NCBI GenBank assembly: GCA_018240435.1
Contig: JAFEFT010000038.1
Location: forward strand, 1-64,000
DNA: 64,000 nt
Reading direction: 5' to 3'
Origin: Pseudomonadota bacterium
GTDB lineage: Bacteria > Pseudomonadota > Gammaproteobacteria > Xanthomonadales > Xanthomonadaceae
Shown: piece by piece, positions 8,938 to 18,138 of the stretch
How positions within the stretch are numbered: the first letter of the stretch is position 1
Layout: every line of letters begins with the position of its first letter
Notes under the pieces: model-generated
What the model saw: the letters and a program-made list of their open reading frames with translations, nothing else
Told to the model about the DNA's origin: nothing
The model's database searches: none
Translations under genes and position numbers: made by a program

Positions 8938-11286
8938 ATGAGCGCAAACAAAGTCATCCGCCGGATCCACCGGTCGCGCGCCAGCACGGCGCTGGGCTTG
9001 GGCGTCTGGCTGCTCAGCAGCACGTTCCCCGCGTTCGCGTCGAATGTGTTGCAGCAGGTCACCCATGCCCCCGGCGCGAAGGGCGCGGTGGATATCACCT
9101 TGCAATTCGCCAAGCCGGTGGGTGACGCCCAGGTGTTCACCACCGATGGGCCGCCACGGATCGCGATCGACCTGCCCGATACCCGCAGTGCCCTCAACGG
9201 GCGCAAGGTCATGATCGGCGACGGTTCGGCGAGCACGTTGTCGGCCGCAGAGGCCAACGGCCGCACCCGCGTCATGGTCGACCTGTTCCGGCAGGCGCCT
9301 TACCAGTCGCGCATCGAGGGCAATCGTCTGATCCTGACCGTGGCCGACTCCGGTGCCAAGGTCAAGGGCCCGGTCATGGCGAATACGCTCGATCCGTCGC
9401 GGCGGGTCGCCGATGCATTGAATGTGTCCAACGTCGACTTCCGCCGCGGGCAGAATGGCGCCGGCCGCATCGTGCTCAAGTTCAATGGCGATGGCGCCGC
9501 TGCGGACATGCGCGTGGAAGGCACGCGGATCATGGTCGACGTCAGCAACGCCGCCATCCCTGCCAACCTGTCCAAGCACCTGGACGTCAGCGATTTCGCC
9601 ACCCCGGTGCAGTCGATCGACGCCCGCGAGCAGGCCGGTGGCACCCGGTTGGTGATCAATACCGGTGGCGCTTTCGGTGCCTCGGCATATCAGATGGGCA
9701 ACGAATACGTCATCGAAGTCAACCCGAAGGCGCCGGCGGCCGACGATGCTCTTGCCGATTCCGGCCGCATCGGTGATGCCGGCAAGCCCAAGAAGTACAC
9801 CGGCAAGCCGGCCACCTTCAATTTCCAGGATGTTCCGGTTCGTACCGTTCTGCAGTTGATCGCCGAGGAGTCCGGTCTGAACGTGGTGGCGGCCGACACC
9901 GTTACCGGCAACGTCACGTTGCGCCTGATCAACGTGCCGTGGGATCAGGCCTTGGACATCGTGCTGCGCGCCAAGGGCTTGGATCAACGGCGCGATGGCG
10001 GCGTGGTCTGGGTGGCGCCGCAGAAGGAGCTGGCCGACTACGAGCAGTCCCTGGAGGATGCCCGCATCGCCATCGAGCAGCGCGCGCCGACGGTGACCGA
10101 GTACATTCCGATCAACTACGGCAATGCCGAAGAGATTGCCAAGCTGTTGACTGAGGATGCGAAGAGCAACACTTCGGGCGGAACGGCTGGCACATCGGGT
10201 TCTGTCAACCGCGGCTTTCTGTCGCAACGCGGCAGCGTGAGCTTCGACAAACGCAGCAACACCTTGCTGCTGACCGACCTGCCGCGCAAGGTCGATGAAA
10301 TCAAGAAGCTCGTCTCGTATCTGGATCGACCGGTCGATCAGGTGCTGATCGAGGCGCGCATCGTCATCGCCAACGAGGATTTCGCGCGTGACTTGGGTGC
10401 GCGGCTGGGAATCAGTGGCTTCAACGACGGTTCCAAGACGCTGACGTCGTGGGGCGACACCATCGACAGTGCGTTGGGTACGCAAGGTTCGGTCACGTCC
10501 ACCAACCTCGCCAACAACAATGCGGTTGCCGCGGCCAACTATGCCAATGCTCAGGCACAATCGGCATATGTCGCAGCGGTGGCGGCCGCCATCGCGGGTG
10601 GCCAAAGTGCAGCAACCGTGCCGGTTCCGGTGCCGGTTTTGCCCACGATGCAGGTTCCTTCCATCACCCATGGCATGAACGTCAACCTCCCGGTCACCGG
10701 CGCGGCGGGCAGCTTGGCCTTCAGCATCCTGCGTGGCGGTCACGCGCTGGATCTGGAACTGACCGCGTTGCAAACCGAAGGTCGTGGCGAGGTGATCTCC
10801 AACCCGCGCGTCATCACCAGCAACCAGAAGACGGCCGACATCAAGCAGGGCGACGAAATCGGCTATGTCACCATCAGTGGCGGTGGCGCCGGCGGTGCCG
10901 GTGGCACCACGGCCAACGTGCAGTTCAAGGATGTCGTGCTCGAACTCAAGGTCACCCCGACCATCACCCACGACAATCGCGTCTACATGGATCTGGACAT
11001 CACCAAGGACGAGCTGAAGGGCTTCATCAACGTCCCCAACTTCGGCAATGTGCCGCAGATCACCAAGCGGCAGGTGACGACCGCGGCGCTGGTCGATTCC
11101 GGACAGACGGTGGTGGTGGGTGGCGTCTACGAGTTCAGCAAGCGCGAAGACCTGTCGAAGGTGCCGTTCCTCGGCGACCTACCTGGCTTGGGCTTCCTGT
11201 TCCGCAACAAGAGCCATCAAGCCAACAAGGCCGAGCTGCTGGTGTTCGTGACCCCGAAGATCCTCGAGGTCAAACAGCGCAACTGA
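8938..11286 (+). CDS. pilQ: Type IV pilus secretin PilQ
   Basis: Forms the outer-membrane ring through which the type IV pilus passes. The 782-residue product has a signal peptide ending near AFASN, tandem AMIN-type beta domains (about residues 40-275) that bind peptidoglycan, an STN/N0 domain (about 300-355, FNFQDVPVRTVLQLI), a secretin N1 repeat and the C-terminal secretin domain (about 600-780, LQTEGRGEVISNPRV). An Ala/Asn-rich and Pro-Val-rich insert near residues 515-590 is probably the gate or crown loop. SD GGGGGAG at 8924-8930. It is the last gene of the operon and is followed by the terminator at 11317-11346. Confidence 0.96.
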   Translation: MSANKVIRRIHRSRASTALGLGVWLLSSTFPAFASNVLQQVTHAPGAKGAVDITLQFAKPVGDAQVFTTDGPPRIAIDLPDTRSALNGRKVMIGDGSASTLSAAEANGRTRVMVDLFRQAPYQSRIEGNRLILTVADSGAKVKGPVMANTLDPSRRVADALNVSNVDFRRGQNGAGRIVLKFNGDGAAADMRVEGTRIMVDVSNAAIPANLSKHLDVSDFATPVQSIDAREQAGGTRLVINTGGAFGASAYQMGNEYVIEVNPKAPAADDALADSGRIGDAGKPKKYTGKPATFNFQDVPVRTVLQLIAEESGLNVVAADTVTGNVTLRLINVPWDQALDIVLRAKGLDQRRDGGVVWVAPQKELADYEQSLEDARIAIEQRAPTVTEYIPINYGNAEEIAKLLTEDAKSNTSGGTAGTSGSVNRGFLSQRGSVSFDKRSNTLLLTDLPRKVDEIKKLVSYLDRPVDQVLIEARIVIANEDFARDLGARLGISGFNDGSKTLTSWGDTIDSALGTQGSVTSTNLANNNAVAAANYANAQAQSAYVAAVAAAIAGGQSAATVPVPVPVLPTMQVPSITHGMNVNLPVTGAAGSLAFSILRGGHALDLELTALQTEGRGEVISNPRVITSNQKTADIKQGDEIGYVTISGGGAGGAGGTTANVQFKDVVLELKVTPTITHDNRVYMDLDITKDELKGFINVPNFGNVPQITKRQVTTAALVDSGQTVVVGGVYEFSKREDLSKVPFLGDLPGLGFLFRNKSHQANKAELLVFVTPKILEVKQRN

Positions 11287-11316
11287 CGGCAGGTCGGGGT
11301 TCGACTGCTGTTCGGA

Positions 11317-11346
11317 GAAAGGGCCGCGCTGCGGCCCTTTCTTTTT
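11317..11346 (+). terminator. Rho-independent terminator of pilMNOPQ
   Basis: An 11-bp perfect stem (GAAAGGGCCGC, then GCGGCCCTTTC) with loop GCT is followed directly by TTTTT. It lies 31 bases after the pilQ stop and separates the pilus operon from the EAL-protein gene. Confidence 0.93.
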
Positions 11347-11447
11347 CGGTCCAGTTCGCTTCGTTGCTGCCGGCCATCGACTTGCCGCCCGTTCCGGCCC
11401 GCACCGATTCGCCACCTTTCCCACGCCCACTGCTCGCTGCCTGACGC

Positions 11448-12608
11448 GTGCCACGCCAGAACCTGACCGCCGGTGAATACTTGTTCCATGCCGATACACC
11501 ATCGGCGTGCGGCTATTTGATCGAGCACGGCACGATCGAGCTGCGGACGCGACGTGGCGGCACCGGGCGGGAGGCTGTCCAGATCGTGGTGGCGCGCCTG
11601 GGCGCCGGCGAATTGGTTGGCGACATTTCGGCGGCCGAGAGTGGGCCGCATTCGGTCGACGCGGTCGCCGTCACCGACGCCGTGGTGCTGGAGATCGACG
11701 GCGAGCAGATTCGCGACCGTCTGGCCACGGCCGACCCGATCCTGCGCATGGTGCTCGATGGCCGCGTCAAACGCTGGCGGCGCATGCTGACCTTGTTGCG
11801 CGGCGACGATCCGGCGGCGGCGCAGTCGGTCGTGGGTGCGACCAGTCTGCCCGCGCAAGGCAAGTTTCTGCTCGAAGAACAGTTGCGCGAGGCGCTGCAA
11901 CGGCAACAGCTGGAGGTTCGCTATCAACCGATCCTCGAAATCGCCAGCGGCCGTATCGTTGGTTACGAGGCGCTGGTGCGCTGGCTGCATCCCGAGCGCG
12001 GCGAGGTTTCGCCCGAGGAGTTCATCCATCTGGCCGAAGAGACCTCGCTGATCGTGCCGGTCGGCGAATACGTCTTCGATGCCGCCTTCGCCGCGCTCGA
12101 TCAATTACGCGCCGACCCCATGCCCTTCGTCGCGGTCAATGTCTCGGCGCGGCAACTCGCCAGTCCGGGCTTGATCGAACGCGTGGTGGCTCGGCGCGAA
12201 GCGCTGGAATTGCCGGCCGGCTGCATCAAGGTCGAGATCACCGAGAGCCAGGCGCTCGACGTGGCGCAGGTCGCCACGCTCATCGAACTGTGCCACACGC
12301 ACGCGATCGCCGTGTCGCTGGACGATTTCGGCACCCGTTATTCGCATCTCGCGCACTTGCACTTGCTCGCATTCGATACGCTGAAGATCGATCAGGCGTT
12401 CGTGCAGGCCATGTTCGTTTCCGACAAGGCGATGCAGATCGTGCGTGCGATCGTCGCGATGGCGCGCGCCATCGATGCGGAAATCGTCGTCGAAGGCGTC
12501 GAAACGACCGCGCAATTGCAGTTCCTCGGCGAGATCGGCTGCCGCTTCGCGCAGGGTTTCGTGATCGGTCGGGCACAGCCGCTGGAGACCGTGTTGGCGG
12601 CACGCTGA
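11448..12608 (+). CDS. Cyclic-nucleotide-binding/EAL c-di-GMP phosphodiesterase
   Basis: The 386-residue cytoplasmic protein has an N-terminal cNMP-binding-like beta roll (about 1-110; LTAGEYLFHADTP, YLIEHGTIELRTR, GELVGDISA) and a C-terminal EAL domain (about 135-383). The EAL domain keeps the catalytic signature: EALVRW, NVSARQL, KVEITES, DDFGTRYSHL, LKID, EGVET and FAQGF. It is therefore predicted to hydrolyse c-di-GMP under the control of a bound nucleotide. Loop 6 reads DDFGTR in place of the usual DDFGTG. GTG 11448 follows an in-frame stop by one codon and has no clear SD. Its position next to pil genes suggests, but does not show, a link to motility. Confidence 0.85.
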   Translation: MPRQNLTAGEYLFHADTPSACGYLIEHGTIELRTRRGGTGREAVQIVVARLGAGELVGDISAAESGPHSVDAVAVTDAVVLEIDGEQIRDRLATADPILRMVLDGRVKRWRRMLTLLRGDDPAAAQSVVGATSLPAQGKFLLEEQLREALQRQQLEVRYQPILEIASGRIVGYEALVRWLHPERGEVSPEEFIHLAEETSLIVPVGEYVFDAAFAALDQLRADPMPFVAVNVSARQLASPGLIERVVARREALELPAGCIKVEITESQALDVAQVATLIELCHTHAIAVSLDDFGTRYSHLAHLHLLAFDTLKIDQAFVQAMFVSDKAMQIVRAIVAMARAIDAEIVVEGVETTAQLQFLGEIGCRFAQGFVIGRAQPLETVLAAR

Positions 12609-12703
12609 ACGCGGCGCGGAACATTTCCAGCCTGCTTCGGTCGAAGCCCACGACATCGCTGTTGAATCGCGCCGGCTTGCGCTGGCAGGGAGTGTTTTGC
12701 GTC

Positions 12704-13693
12704 ATGGATACACCGCTCGCACCATCGGATCTGCACGCCCGCTTCACCGCCCTGCGCGAGGCCCTCGCCGCTGCCGTGGTCGGGCAGGGCGCATTGATCG
12801 AACGCCTGCTGATCGCCTTGCTCGCCGACGGCCATCTGTTGGTGGAAGGCGCGCCGGGCCTGGCCAAGACCACCGCGATCAAGGAACTGGCCACGCGCAT
12901 CGAGGCCGACTTCAGCCGCGTCCAGTTCACGCCCGACCTGCTCCCCGCCGACCTCACCGGAACCGACATCTGGCGCGCCGATGCCGCCCGTTTCGAGTTC
13001 CAGCCTGGGCCGTTGTTTCACAACCTGCTGCTGGCCGACGAGGTCAATCGGGCGCCGCCGAAGGTGCAATCGGCGCTGCTGGAGGCGATGGGCGAGCGGC
13101 AGATCACCGTCGGCCGCAGCACTTATCCGTTGCCGAGGTTGTTTTTGGTGATGGCGACGCAAAACCCGATCGAGCAGGAGGGCACCTATGCCCTGCCGGA
13201 AGCGCAGCTCGATCGCTTCCTGATGCACGTTCGGGTCGGTTATCCCGATGCCGGCGCCGAAAGCGAGATTTTGCGCCTGGCGCGCGAACGCGCGCGTTCG
13301 GAAATGACCAAGGCGTCGCCACCGCTGCGCACCCTCGGCCAGCAGGATCTGTTCGCCGCCCGCGCGCAGGTGCTCGACCTGCATCTGGCGCCGGCGCTGG
13401 AGCGCTACCTCGTCGAGATCGTGCTGGCCAGCCGCGACGCTTCCCGCTACGACCCGGCGCTGGCGGCGAAGATCGCCTGGGGCGCCAGCCCGCGCGGCTC
13501 GATCGCGCTCGAACGCTGCGCGCGGGCGCGCGCCTGGCTCGCCGGTCGCGACTACGTCACCCCCGAGGACGTGCAGGCGATCGCGCCCGACGTGCTGCGC
13601 CACCGACTGTTGCCGAGCTATGCGGCGACCGCCGAAGGCTGGGATGGCGACCGTCTGGCACGCGAACTGCTGGCGCGTGTGCCTTTGCCGTAA
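12704..13693 (+). CDS. moxR: MoxR-family AAA+ ATPase
   Basis: Chaperone-like AAA+ ATPase that typically acts with VWA-domain proteins to mature or protect envelope complexes. The 329-residue product has Walker A GAPGLAKTT, Walker B LLLADEVNRAPP, sensor 1 in MATQNPIEQEGTYALPEAQ and the C-terminal lid domain. ATG 12704 has AGGGAG about 12 bases upstream. It is the first gene of a tightly spaced run to batD (gaps of 5 and 3 bp, then overlaps), so the products probably act together at the inner membrane. Confidence 0.92.
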   Translation: MDTPLAPSDLHARFTALREALAAAVVGQGALIERLLIALLADGHLLVEGAPGLAKTTAIKELATRIEADFSRVQFTPDLLPADLTGTDIWRADAARFEFQPGPLFHNLLLADEVNRAPPKVQSALLEAMGERQITVGRSTYPLPRLFLVMATQNPIEQEGTYALPEAQLDRFLMHVRVGYPDAGAESEILRLARERARSEMTKASPPLRTLGQQDLFAARAQVLDLHLAPALERYLVEIVLASRDASRYDPALAAKIAWGASPRGSIALERCARARAWLAGRDYVTPEDVQAIAPDVLRHRLLPSYAATAEGWDGDRLARELLARVPLP

Positions 13694-13698
13694 GCGCG

Positions 13699-14616
13699 AT
13701 GTCGTCGCCGACCTCCACCATCACCACCGGATTGCGCCCTGATCTGGCCGAACTGATCGCCCTGCGCGAACGCGTGCACGGCTGGCCTCCGGCGCGGCGC
13801 GGCGCGGCGACGGTCGCCGGCCCGGCGGCGTCGCCGTTTCGCGGTCGTGGCATGGAGTACGCTGAATCGCGGCCGTATGCCGCCGGCGACGATGTCCGCC
13901 ACGTCGATTGGCGACTGACCGCGCGCAGCGGCCGGTTGCACACCAAACTGTTCCAGGCCGAGCGCGAGCGGCTGGCGCTGATCGTCGCCGACACCTCTCC
14001 GGCGCTGTATTTCGGCACTCGCGTGCGCTTCAAGTCGGTGCAGGCGGCGCGCGTCGGCGCGATCGCGGCGTGGGCGGCGCAGCGTCGTGGCGATCGGGTC
14101 GGTGCCTTGCGGGGTGCCGCAACGGAAGCGCCGATCCCGCCGCAGGGCGGCCGTCGCGGCGTGCTGCGCAGTCTCGATGCGCTGGTGCGCTGGTATGCGC
14201 AGCCGCCGGCCGACGACGCTGGGTTGGCGCGCGGCCTCGATGTCGCTGCGCGGTTGCTGCGGCCGGGCGCGAGCGTGATCGTGCTGGCCGATGCGGCCGT
14301 GCTGGCGGCGATCGACGAGGGCGCGCTGGCGCTGCTCGCCAGGCATCACGAATTGCGCGTGGTACTGCTCACCGATCCGCTCGAGCGTGAGCCACCGCGC
14401 GCGCGGTTGCCGTTTGCGCTCGGCGATACGCGCGTCGAGCTCGATCTCGATGGCGGCGTGACACGCTCACGTTGGCGCGGGATGTTCGCCGGTGCGCAGG
14501 ATGCGCAGCTGCTGCGCCTGCGGCAAATGGGTGCGCGCGCCAACCTCATCTCGAGCGCCGACGATGACGACGCGCTGCTGGCCGCACTGCTCGATCCGTG
14601 CCGCGTCGCCGCTTGA
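13699..14616 (+). CDS. DUF58 domain protein of the Bat/MoxR operon
   Basis: A 305-residue protein with the DUF58 core GRGMEYAESRPYAAGDDVRHVDW (quoted in pieces: GRGMEYAESRPY, then GDDVRHVDWRLTARSG), followed by a degenerate VWA-like fold (LALIVADTSPALYFG, SVIVLADAAVLAAID). DUF58 proteins accompany MoxR ATPases and VWA membrane proteins and may bridge them; no enzymatic role is established. It lies 5 bp after moxR and 3 bp before the DUF4381 gene. Confidence 0.9.
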   Translation: MSSPTSTITTGLRPDLAELIALRERVHGWPPARRGAATVAGPAASPFRGRGMEYAESRPYAAGDDVRHVDWRLTARSGRLHTKLFQAERERLALIVADTSPALYFGTRVRFKSVQAARVGAIAAWAAQRRGDRVGALRGAATEAPIPPQGGRRGVLRSLDALVRWYAQPPADDAGLARGLDVAARLLRPGASVIVLADAAVLAAIDEGALALLARHHELRVVLLTDPLEREPPRARLPFALGDTRVELDLDGGVTRSRWRGMFAGAQDAQLLRLRQMGARANLISSADDDDALLAALLDPCRVAA

Positions 14617-14619
14617 ATC

Positions 14620-15108
14620 ATGACCATGAATCCTGCCCTGCCGGCATTGCATGACATCCATTTGCCACCCGCTCCGGGTTGGTGGCCGCCGGCACCGGGC
14701 TGGTGGGCGCTGATGGTGTTGGTCGTCGGTGGACTGGCGTGGTTCGGATGGACGCGTTGGCAGGTGCGCCGTCGCGTGCGCACCCAAGAACGAATGCTGG
14801 CGCAGTTCGATGCCGCGCTCGCGGCGGTCGTCGAGCCGCCGGCGAAACTGGCGGCGGCGTCGGAGCTGCTGCGCCGTGCCGCGCGTTGCGACCATGCCGC
14901 GGCGGCGACCCTCGTCGGCGAAGCGTGGCTGGATTTTCTCGACGGCGCGGATGCCGACAAGCCCTTCTCGCGAGGGGCCGGACGCGCCCTGCTCGATGGC
15001 GCGTTTCGTCCGCATCTGAATGATGACGCGACCCCGGCGTTGGAACTGGCGCGTGCGCGCTTTGCACAGTTGTTGCGTGGGCACAGCGCGGAGTCGGGTC
15101 ATGCCTGA
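14620..15108 (+). CDS. DUF4381 membrane protein
   Basis: A 162-residue bitopic protein. A Pro/Trp-rich N-terminus (LPPAPGWWPPAPGWWALM) runs into one transmembrane helix at about residues 28-45, followed by basic residues and a helical cytoplasmic tail. This is the DUF4381 family regularly found between DUF58 and BatA genes. Its role is unknown; the context suggests it anchors or regulates the MoxR-Bat complex. ATG 14620 was preferred, with a second ATG six bases later. The last 8 bases overlap batA. Confidence 0.85.
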   Translation: MTMNPALPALHDIHLPPAPGWWPPAPGWWALMVLVVGGLAWFGWTRWQVRRRVRTQERMLAQFDAALAAVVEPPAKLAAASELLRRAARCDHAAAATLVGEAWLDFLDGADADKPFSRGAGRALLDGAFRPHLNDDATPALELARARFAQLLRGHSAESGHA

Positions 15109-16111
15109 GTTCGCCTGGCCGTGGCTGCTGTTGGCATTGCCGTTGCCTTGGTTGGTGGCGCGCCTGTTGCCGGCGGCGTCGCGCGATGCGCGGGCGGCGT
15201 TGCGGGTGCCGTTCGCGCCGATTTTGGCGACGATCGATGATGGCAGCGCGGGAAAACACCGACGCAGTCGCTGGCGGGTGCTGCCGCTGTTGGGGTGGAT
15301 TTTGCTGTGCGTGGCGGCGGCGCGGCCGCAGCAACTCGACAGTGTGATCGCGCCGCCACGCAGTGGTCGCGACCTGATGCTCGCGGTCGATCTGTCCGGC
15401 TCGATGCGCACGCAAGACATGGAGCTGGGCGGGCAGGTGGTCGATCGCCTGAGCGCGATCAAGGCCGTGCTCGGCGATTTCCTCACCCGGCGCAGTGGCG
15501 ATCGGGTTGGCCTGGTGGTATTCGGCAGTCACGCCTACGCGGTCACCCCGCTGACCTGGGATCGCCACAGCGTGCGCGAGCAGTTGGCGATGAGCGAGGC
15601 GGGGCTGGCCGGTGACGCCACCGCCATCGGCGATGCCATCACGCTTGCCGTCAAGCGCCTGAGTGCGCAGGCGCCCGGCGCCAGCAGCGGCGACGATCGC
15701 GTGCTGATCCTGCTCACCGATGGCGTCAGCAATGCCGGCGTGATCGAGCCGATCAAGGCGGCGCAACTGGCTGCCGCCGAGCACGTGAAGATCTACACCA
15801 TCGGTTTCGGCGGCAACGGGCAGATCGATTCGATGTTCGGGCTGAGCCTGCCCGGCGCCGACGACGGTGTCGATGAGGACACCCTGCGCAAGATCGCGAC
15901 GCTCACCGGCGGCCAGTATTACCGCGCCCGCGACACCGAATCGCTGGCCGGCATCTATGCCCAGCTCGATCGCATCGAGCCGGTGGCAAGCCGGCAGCCG
16001 GCGCAGGCGGTTGCCAGCGAGCTCTATCCGTGGCCGCTCGGTGCTGCGCTGCTGGTCACGCTGGCGATATTCGCGTTGCCGCCGGCGCCGTTGCGGCGAG
16101 GGCTGGCATGA
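15101..16111 (+). CDS. batA: VWA-domain membrane protein BatA
   Basis: A 336-residue inner-membrane protein with two N-terminal hydrophobic segments (about 4-22 and 60-78), a periplasmic or cytoplasmic VWA domain and a C-terminal helix (about 311-330). The metal-dependent adhesion site is complete: DLSGSM with Asp97, a conserved Thr in GDATAIGDAI, and LTDGVSNAG. Bat (Bacteroides aerotolerance) proteins aid survival under oxidative and envelope stress with MoxR. It starts inside the end of the DUF4381 gene and ends with an ATGA overlap into batB. Confidence 0.92.
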   Translation: MPEFAWPWLLLALPLPWLVARLLPAASRDARAALRVPFAPILATIDDGSAGKHRRSRWRVLPLLGWILLCVAAARPQQLDSVIAPPRSGRDLMLAVDLSGSMRTQDMELGGQVVDRLSAIKAVLGDFLTRRSGDRVGLVVFGSHAYAVTPLTWDRHSVREQLAMSEAGLAGDATAIGDAITLAVKRLSAQAPGASSGDDRVLILLTDGVSNAGVIEPIKAAQLAAAEHVKIYTIGFGGNGQIDSMFGLSLPGADDGVDEDTLRKIATLTGGQYYRARDTESLAGIYAQLDRIEPVASRQPAQAVASELYPWPLGAALLVTLAIFALPPAPLRRGLA

Positions 16112-18138
16112 ACGGCTGGATGCTCACGCTGCCGCATCTGCTGCGCCCGTGGTGGTTGCTGGCGCTGCTGGCGTTGCCGCTGCTCGGCTGGGTCTGGCGG
16201 CGGCGATCGCGTCGCGACTCGCCGTGGACGCACGTGGTCGATGCGCATCTGTTGCCGAGCCTGTTGCAGCCGGCGTCGGCGACGCGTCGCCGCAGCGCGA
16301 CGTGGTTGTTCGCGTTCGCGTACATCCTCGCGGTGCTGGCGCTGGCCGGGCCGGCATGGCGGCGGCCGGTGTCGATGCAGTCCATTCAATCGCCGCTGGT
16401 GCTGGTCGCGGACATGTCCTCGCACATGCGCGTGGCCGATCTGGCACCGTCGCGGGCGCTGCGCGAGCGGCTGAAAATCCAGCAGTTGATCGGTGAACGC
16501 AAGGGCGGGCAGATCGGGTTGGTCGCCTATGCCGGTGCCGCCTTCACCGTCGCGCCGATTTCCGACGATGCCCACAGCCTCGACGATCTGGTGGTCGCAC
16601 TCACGCCCGACACCATGCCCGTCGACGGCCAGCGCGCCGATCTGGCTCTGCAACGCGCCGGCGATCTGCTGGCACATGCAGGCTATGCGCGCGGCACGAT
16701 TTTGTTGCTGACCGATTCGGCGGATGCGACGGCGATGCAAGCCGCGCGCGCGGCGCGTGCGCGCGGCTATCGTGTCGATGTCGTCGGCGTCGGCACCGCG
16801 ACCGGCGCGCCATTGCCGGCCGCCAACGGCACGTTCGCCACCGACGACACCGGCACGGTACAAGTGGCCAAGCTCGACGACGACTCACTGCGCGCGCTGG
16901 CGCAGGCCGGCGGTGGTCGTTACGCGCAAATCACATCCAATGATGCGGATCTGGCTTCGTTGGGCGTGCTCGATCCGGCCGCTTCGGCAACGGATCGATC
17001 CACGGCCACCACCGAAGCGCTGGCGTGGCAGGATGCCGGCCCGTGGTTGCTGCTGCTGTTGCTGCCATTGGTGGCGCTGGGTTTTCGGCGCGGCTGGCTC
17101 GCGGGCTTCGTCGTCGTGTGCGTGTTCGCGCTGCCGTTGCGCTCGGTGCAGGCCAGCCCGCGCGATGTCTGGCAGGGGCTGTGGCAACGCAACGACCAGC
17201 GCGCCGATCAGGCACTGCACGCCGGCGATGCTGCCGCCGCCGCGAAGTGGGCAAGTACGCCGGCACAGCGCGCCGCTGCCGCCTATCGCAAAGGCGATTA
17301 CGCTGCGGCCATCGCCGACTGGGCGCGAATCGACAGTGCCGATGCCGACTACAACCGCGGCAATGCGCTGGCACAGCAGCAACACTACGACGATGCCATC
17401 GCCGCCTGGCAGCAGGCGCTGCGCAAGCAGCCGGGCATGGCCGATGCGCAGGCCAACATCGCGACGGTGCGCAAGTTGCTGCAAGACCAAAAGAAGCAGG
17501 AACGGCAGCAGCAGGGTCAGCAACAAGGGCAGAAGCCGCAGAGTCAGAAGCAGCAAGATCAGAAGCAGCAAGATCAGAAGCAGCAAGATCAGAAGCAGCA
17601 AGATCAGAAGCAGCAAGATCAGAAGCAGCAAGATCAGAAGCAGCAGGGATCGCAGCGAGATCAGAAACAACCGTCATCGGCGAACACCGATTCCGCCGCT
17701 TCGAAAGACAACAAGCAAGGTGACGGACGCGATCAACGAGCGGGCGCGCCGCGCGTGCCACAGCAAGAGACGCCCAATCCGTCGCCAGCGGTGACGCAAA
17801 AGCCGCAACAGCAATCTCGACAGCAACCGCAGCAGCAATCGCAGCAGCCACCGGAACGATCGACGTCGCAATCACCTTCGCAGGCGGCACCCGATGCCGC
17901 GCAGCAAGCCAAGGCCGATGCCGCGCAGCGACAGGCGATGGCGCGGGCATTGGCGCAGCGACCGCGTCAACCCGCCGGAAAACCAACCGCGGCCGTCGTG
18001 CGCGAAACCACGGCGCAGCGCGAACGGCGCGCCGCCAATCAAGCACTGATGCAGCGCGTGGATGACGATCCGGGATCGTTGCTGCAACGTCGATTCCAAC
18101 TCGAATACATGCGCCGGCAGCAGGAGGGCCAACCATGA
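16108..18138 (+). CDS. batB: BatB/BatC fusion: VWA domain, TPR and Gln-rich tail
   Basis: A 676-residue protein with two N-terminal membrane helices (about 11-27 and 65-85), a VWA domain (about 95-300), a third helix (about 310-345) and TPR-like repeats (about 380-455; ADYNRGNALAQQQHYDDAIAAWQQAL). A long Gln/Lys-rich tail follows. The MIDAS is degenerate: Asp102 is followed by MSSH, so the last Ser of DxSxS is His106. Residues 482-511 are six copies of QQDQK encoded by an exact 15-bp tandem repeat. BatB and BatC are separate proteins in Bacteroides; here they are fused. It overlaps batA and batD by ATGA. Confidence 0.9.
   Translation: MNGWMLTLPHLLRPWWLLALLALPLLGWVWRRRSRRDSPWTHVVDAHLLPSLLQPASATRRRSATWLFAFAYILAVLALAGPAWRRPVSMQSIQSPLVLVADMSSHMRVADLAPSRALRERLKIQQLIGERKGGQIGLVAYAGAAFTVAPISDDAHSLDDLVVALTPDTMPVDGQRADLALQRAGDLLAHAGYARGTILLLTDSADATAMQAARAARARGYRVDVVGVGTATGAPLPAANGTFATDDTGTVQVAKLDDDSLRALAQAGGGRYAQITSNDADLASLGVLDPAASATDRSTATTEALAWQDAGPWLLLLLLPLVALGFRRGWLAGFVVVCVFALPLRSVQASPRDVWQGLWQRNDQRADQALHAGDAAAAAKWASTPAQRAAAAYRKGDYAAAIADWARIDSADADYNRGNALAQQQHYDDAIAAWQQALRKQPGMADAQANIATVRKLLQDQKKQERQQQGQQQGQKPQSQKQQDQKQQDQKQQDQKQQDQKQQDQKQQDQKQQGSQRDQKQPSSANTDSAASKDNKQGDGRDQRAGAPRVPQQETPNPSPAVTQKPQQQSRQQPQQQSQQPPERSTSQSPSQAAPDAAQQAKADAAQRQAMARALAQRPRQPAGKPTAAVVRETTAQRERRAANQALMQRVDDDPGSLLQRRFQLEYMRRQQEGQP
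17551..17640. repeat. 15-bp coding minisatellite, six perfect copies
   Basis: CAGCAAGATCAGAAG is repeated six times without a mismatch inside batB. A partial CAGAAG precedes the array and CAGCAGGGATCG follows it. Copies are multiples of three bases, so gain or loss changes the length of the Gln/Lys-rich tail without a frameshift. Perfect identity implies recent or ongoing slippage. Confidence 0.95.
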
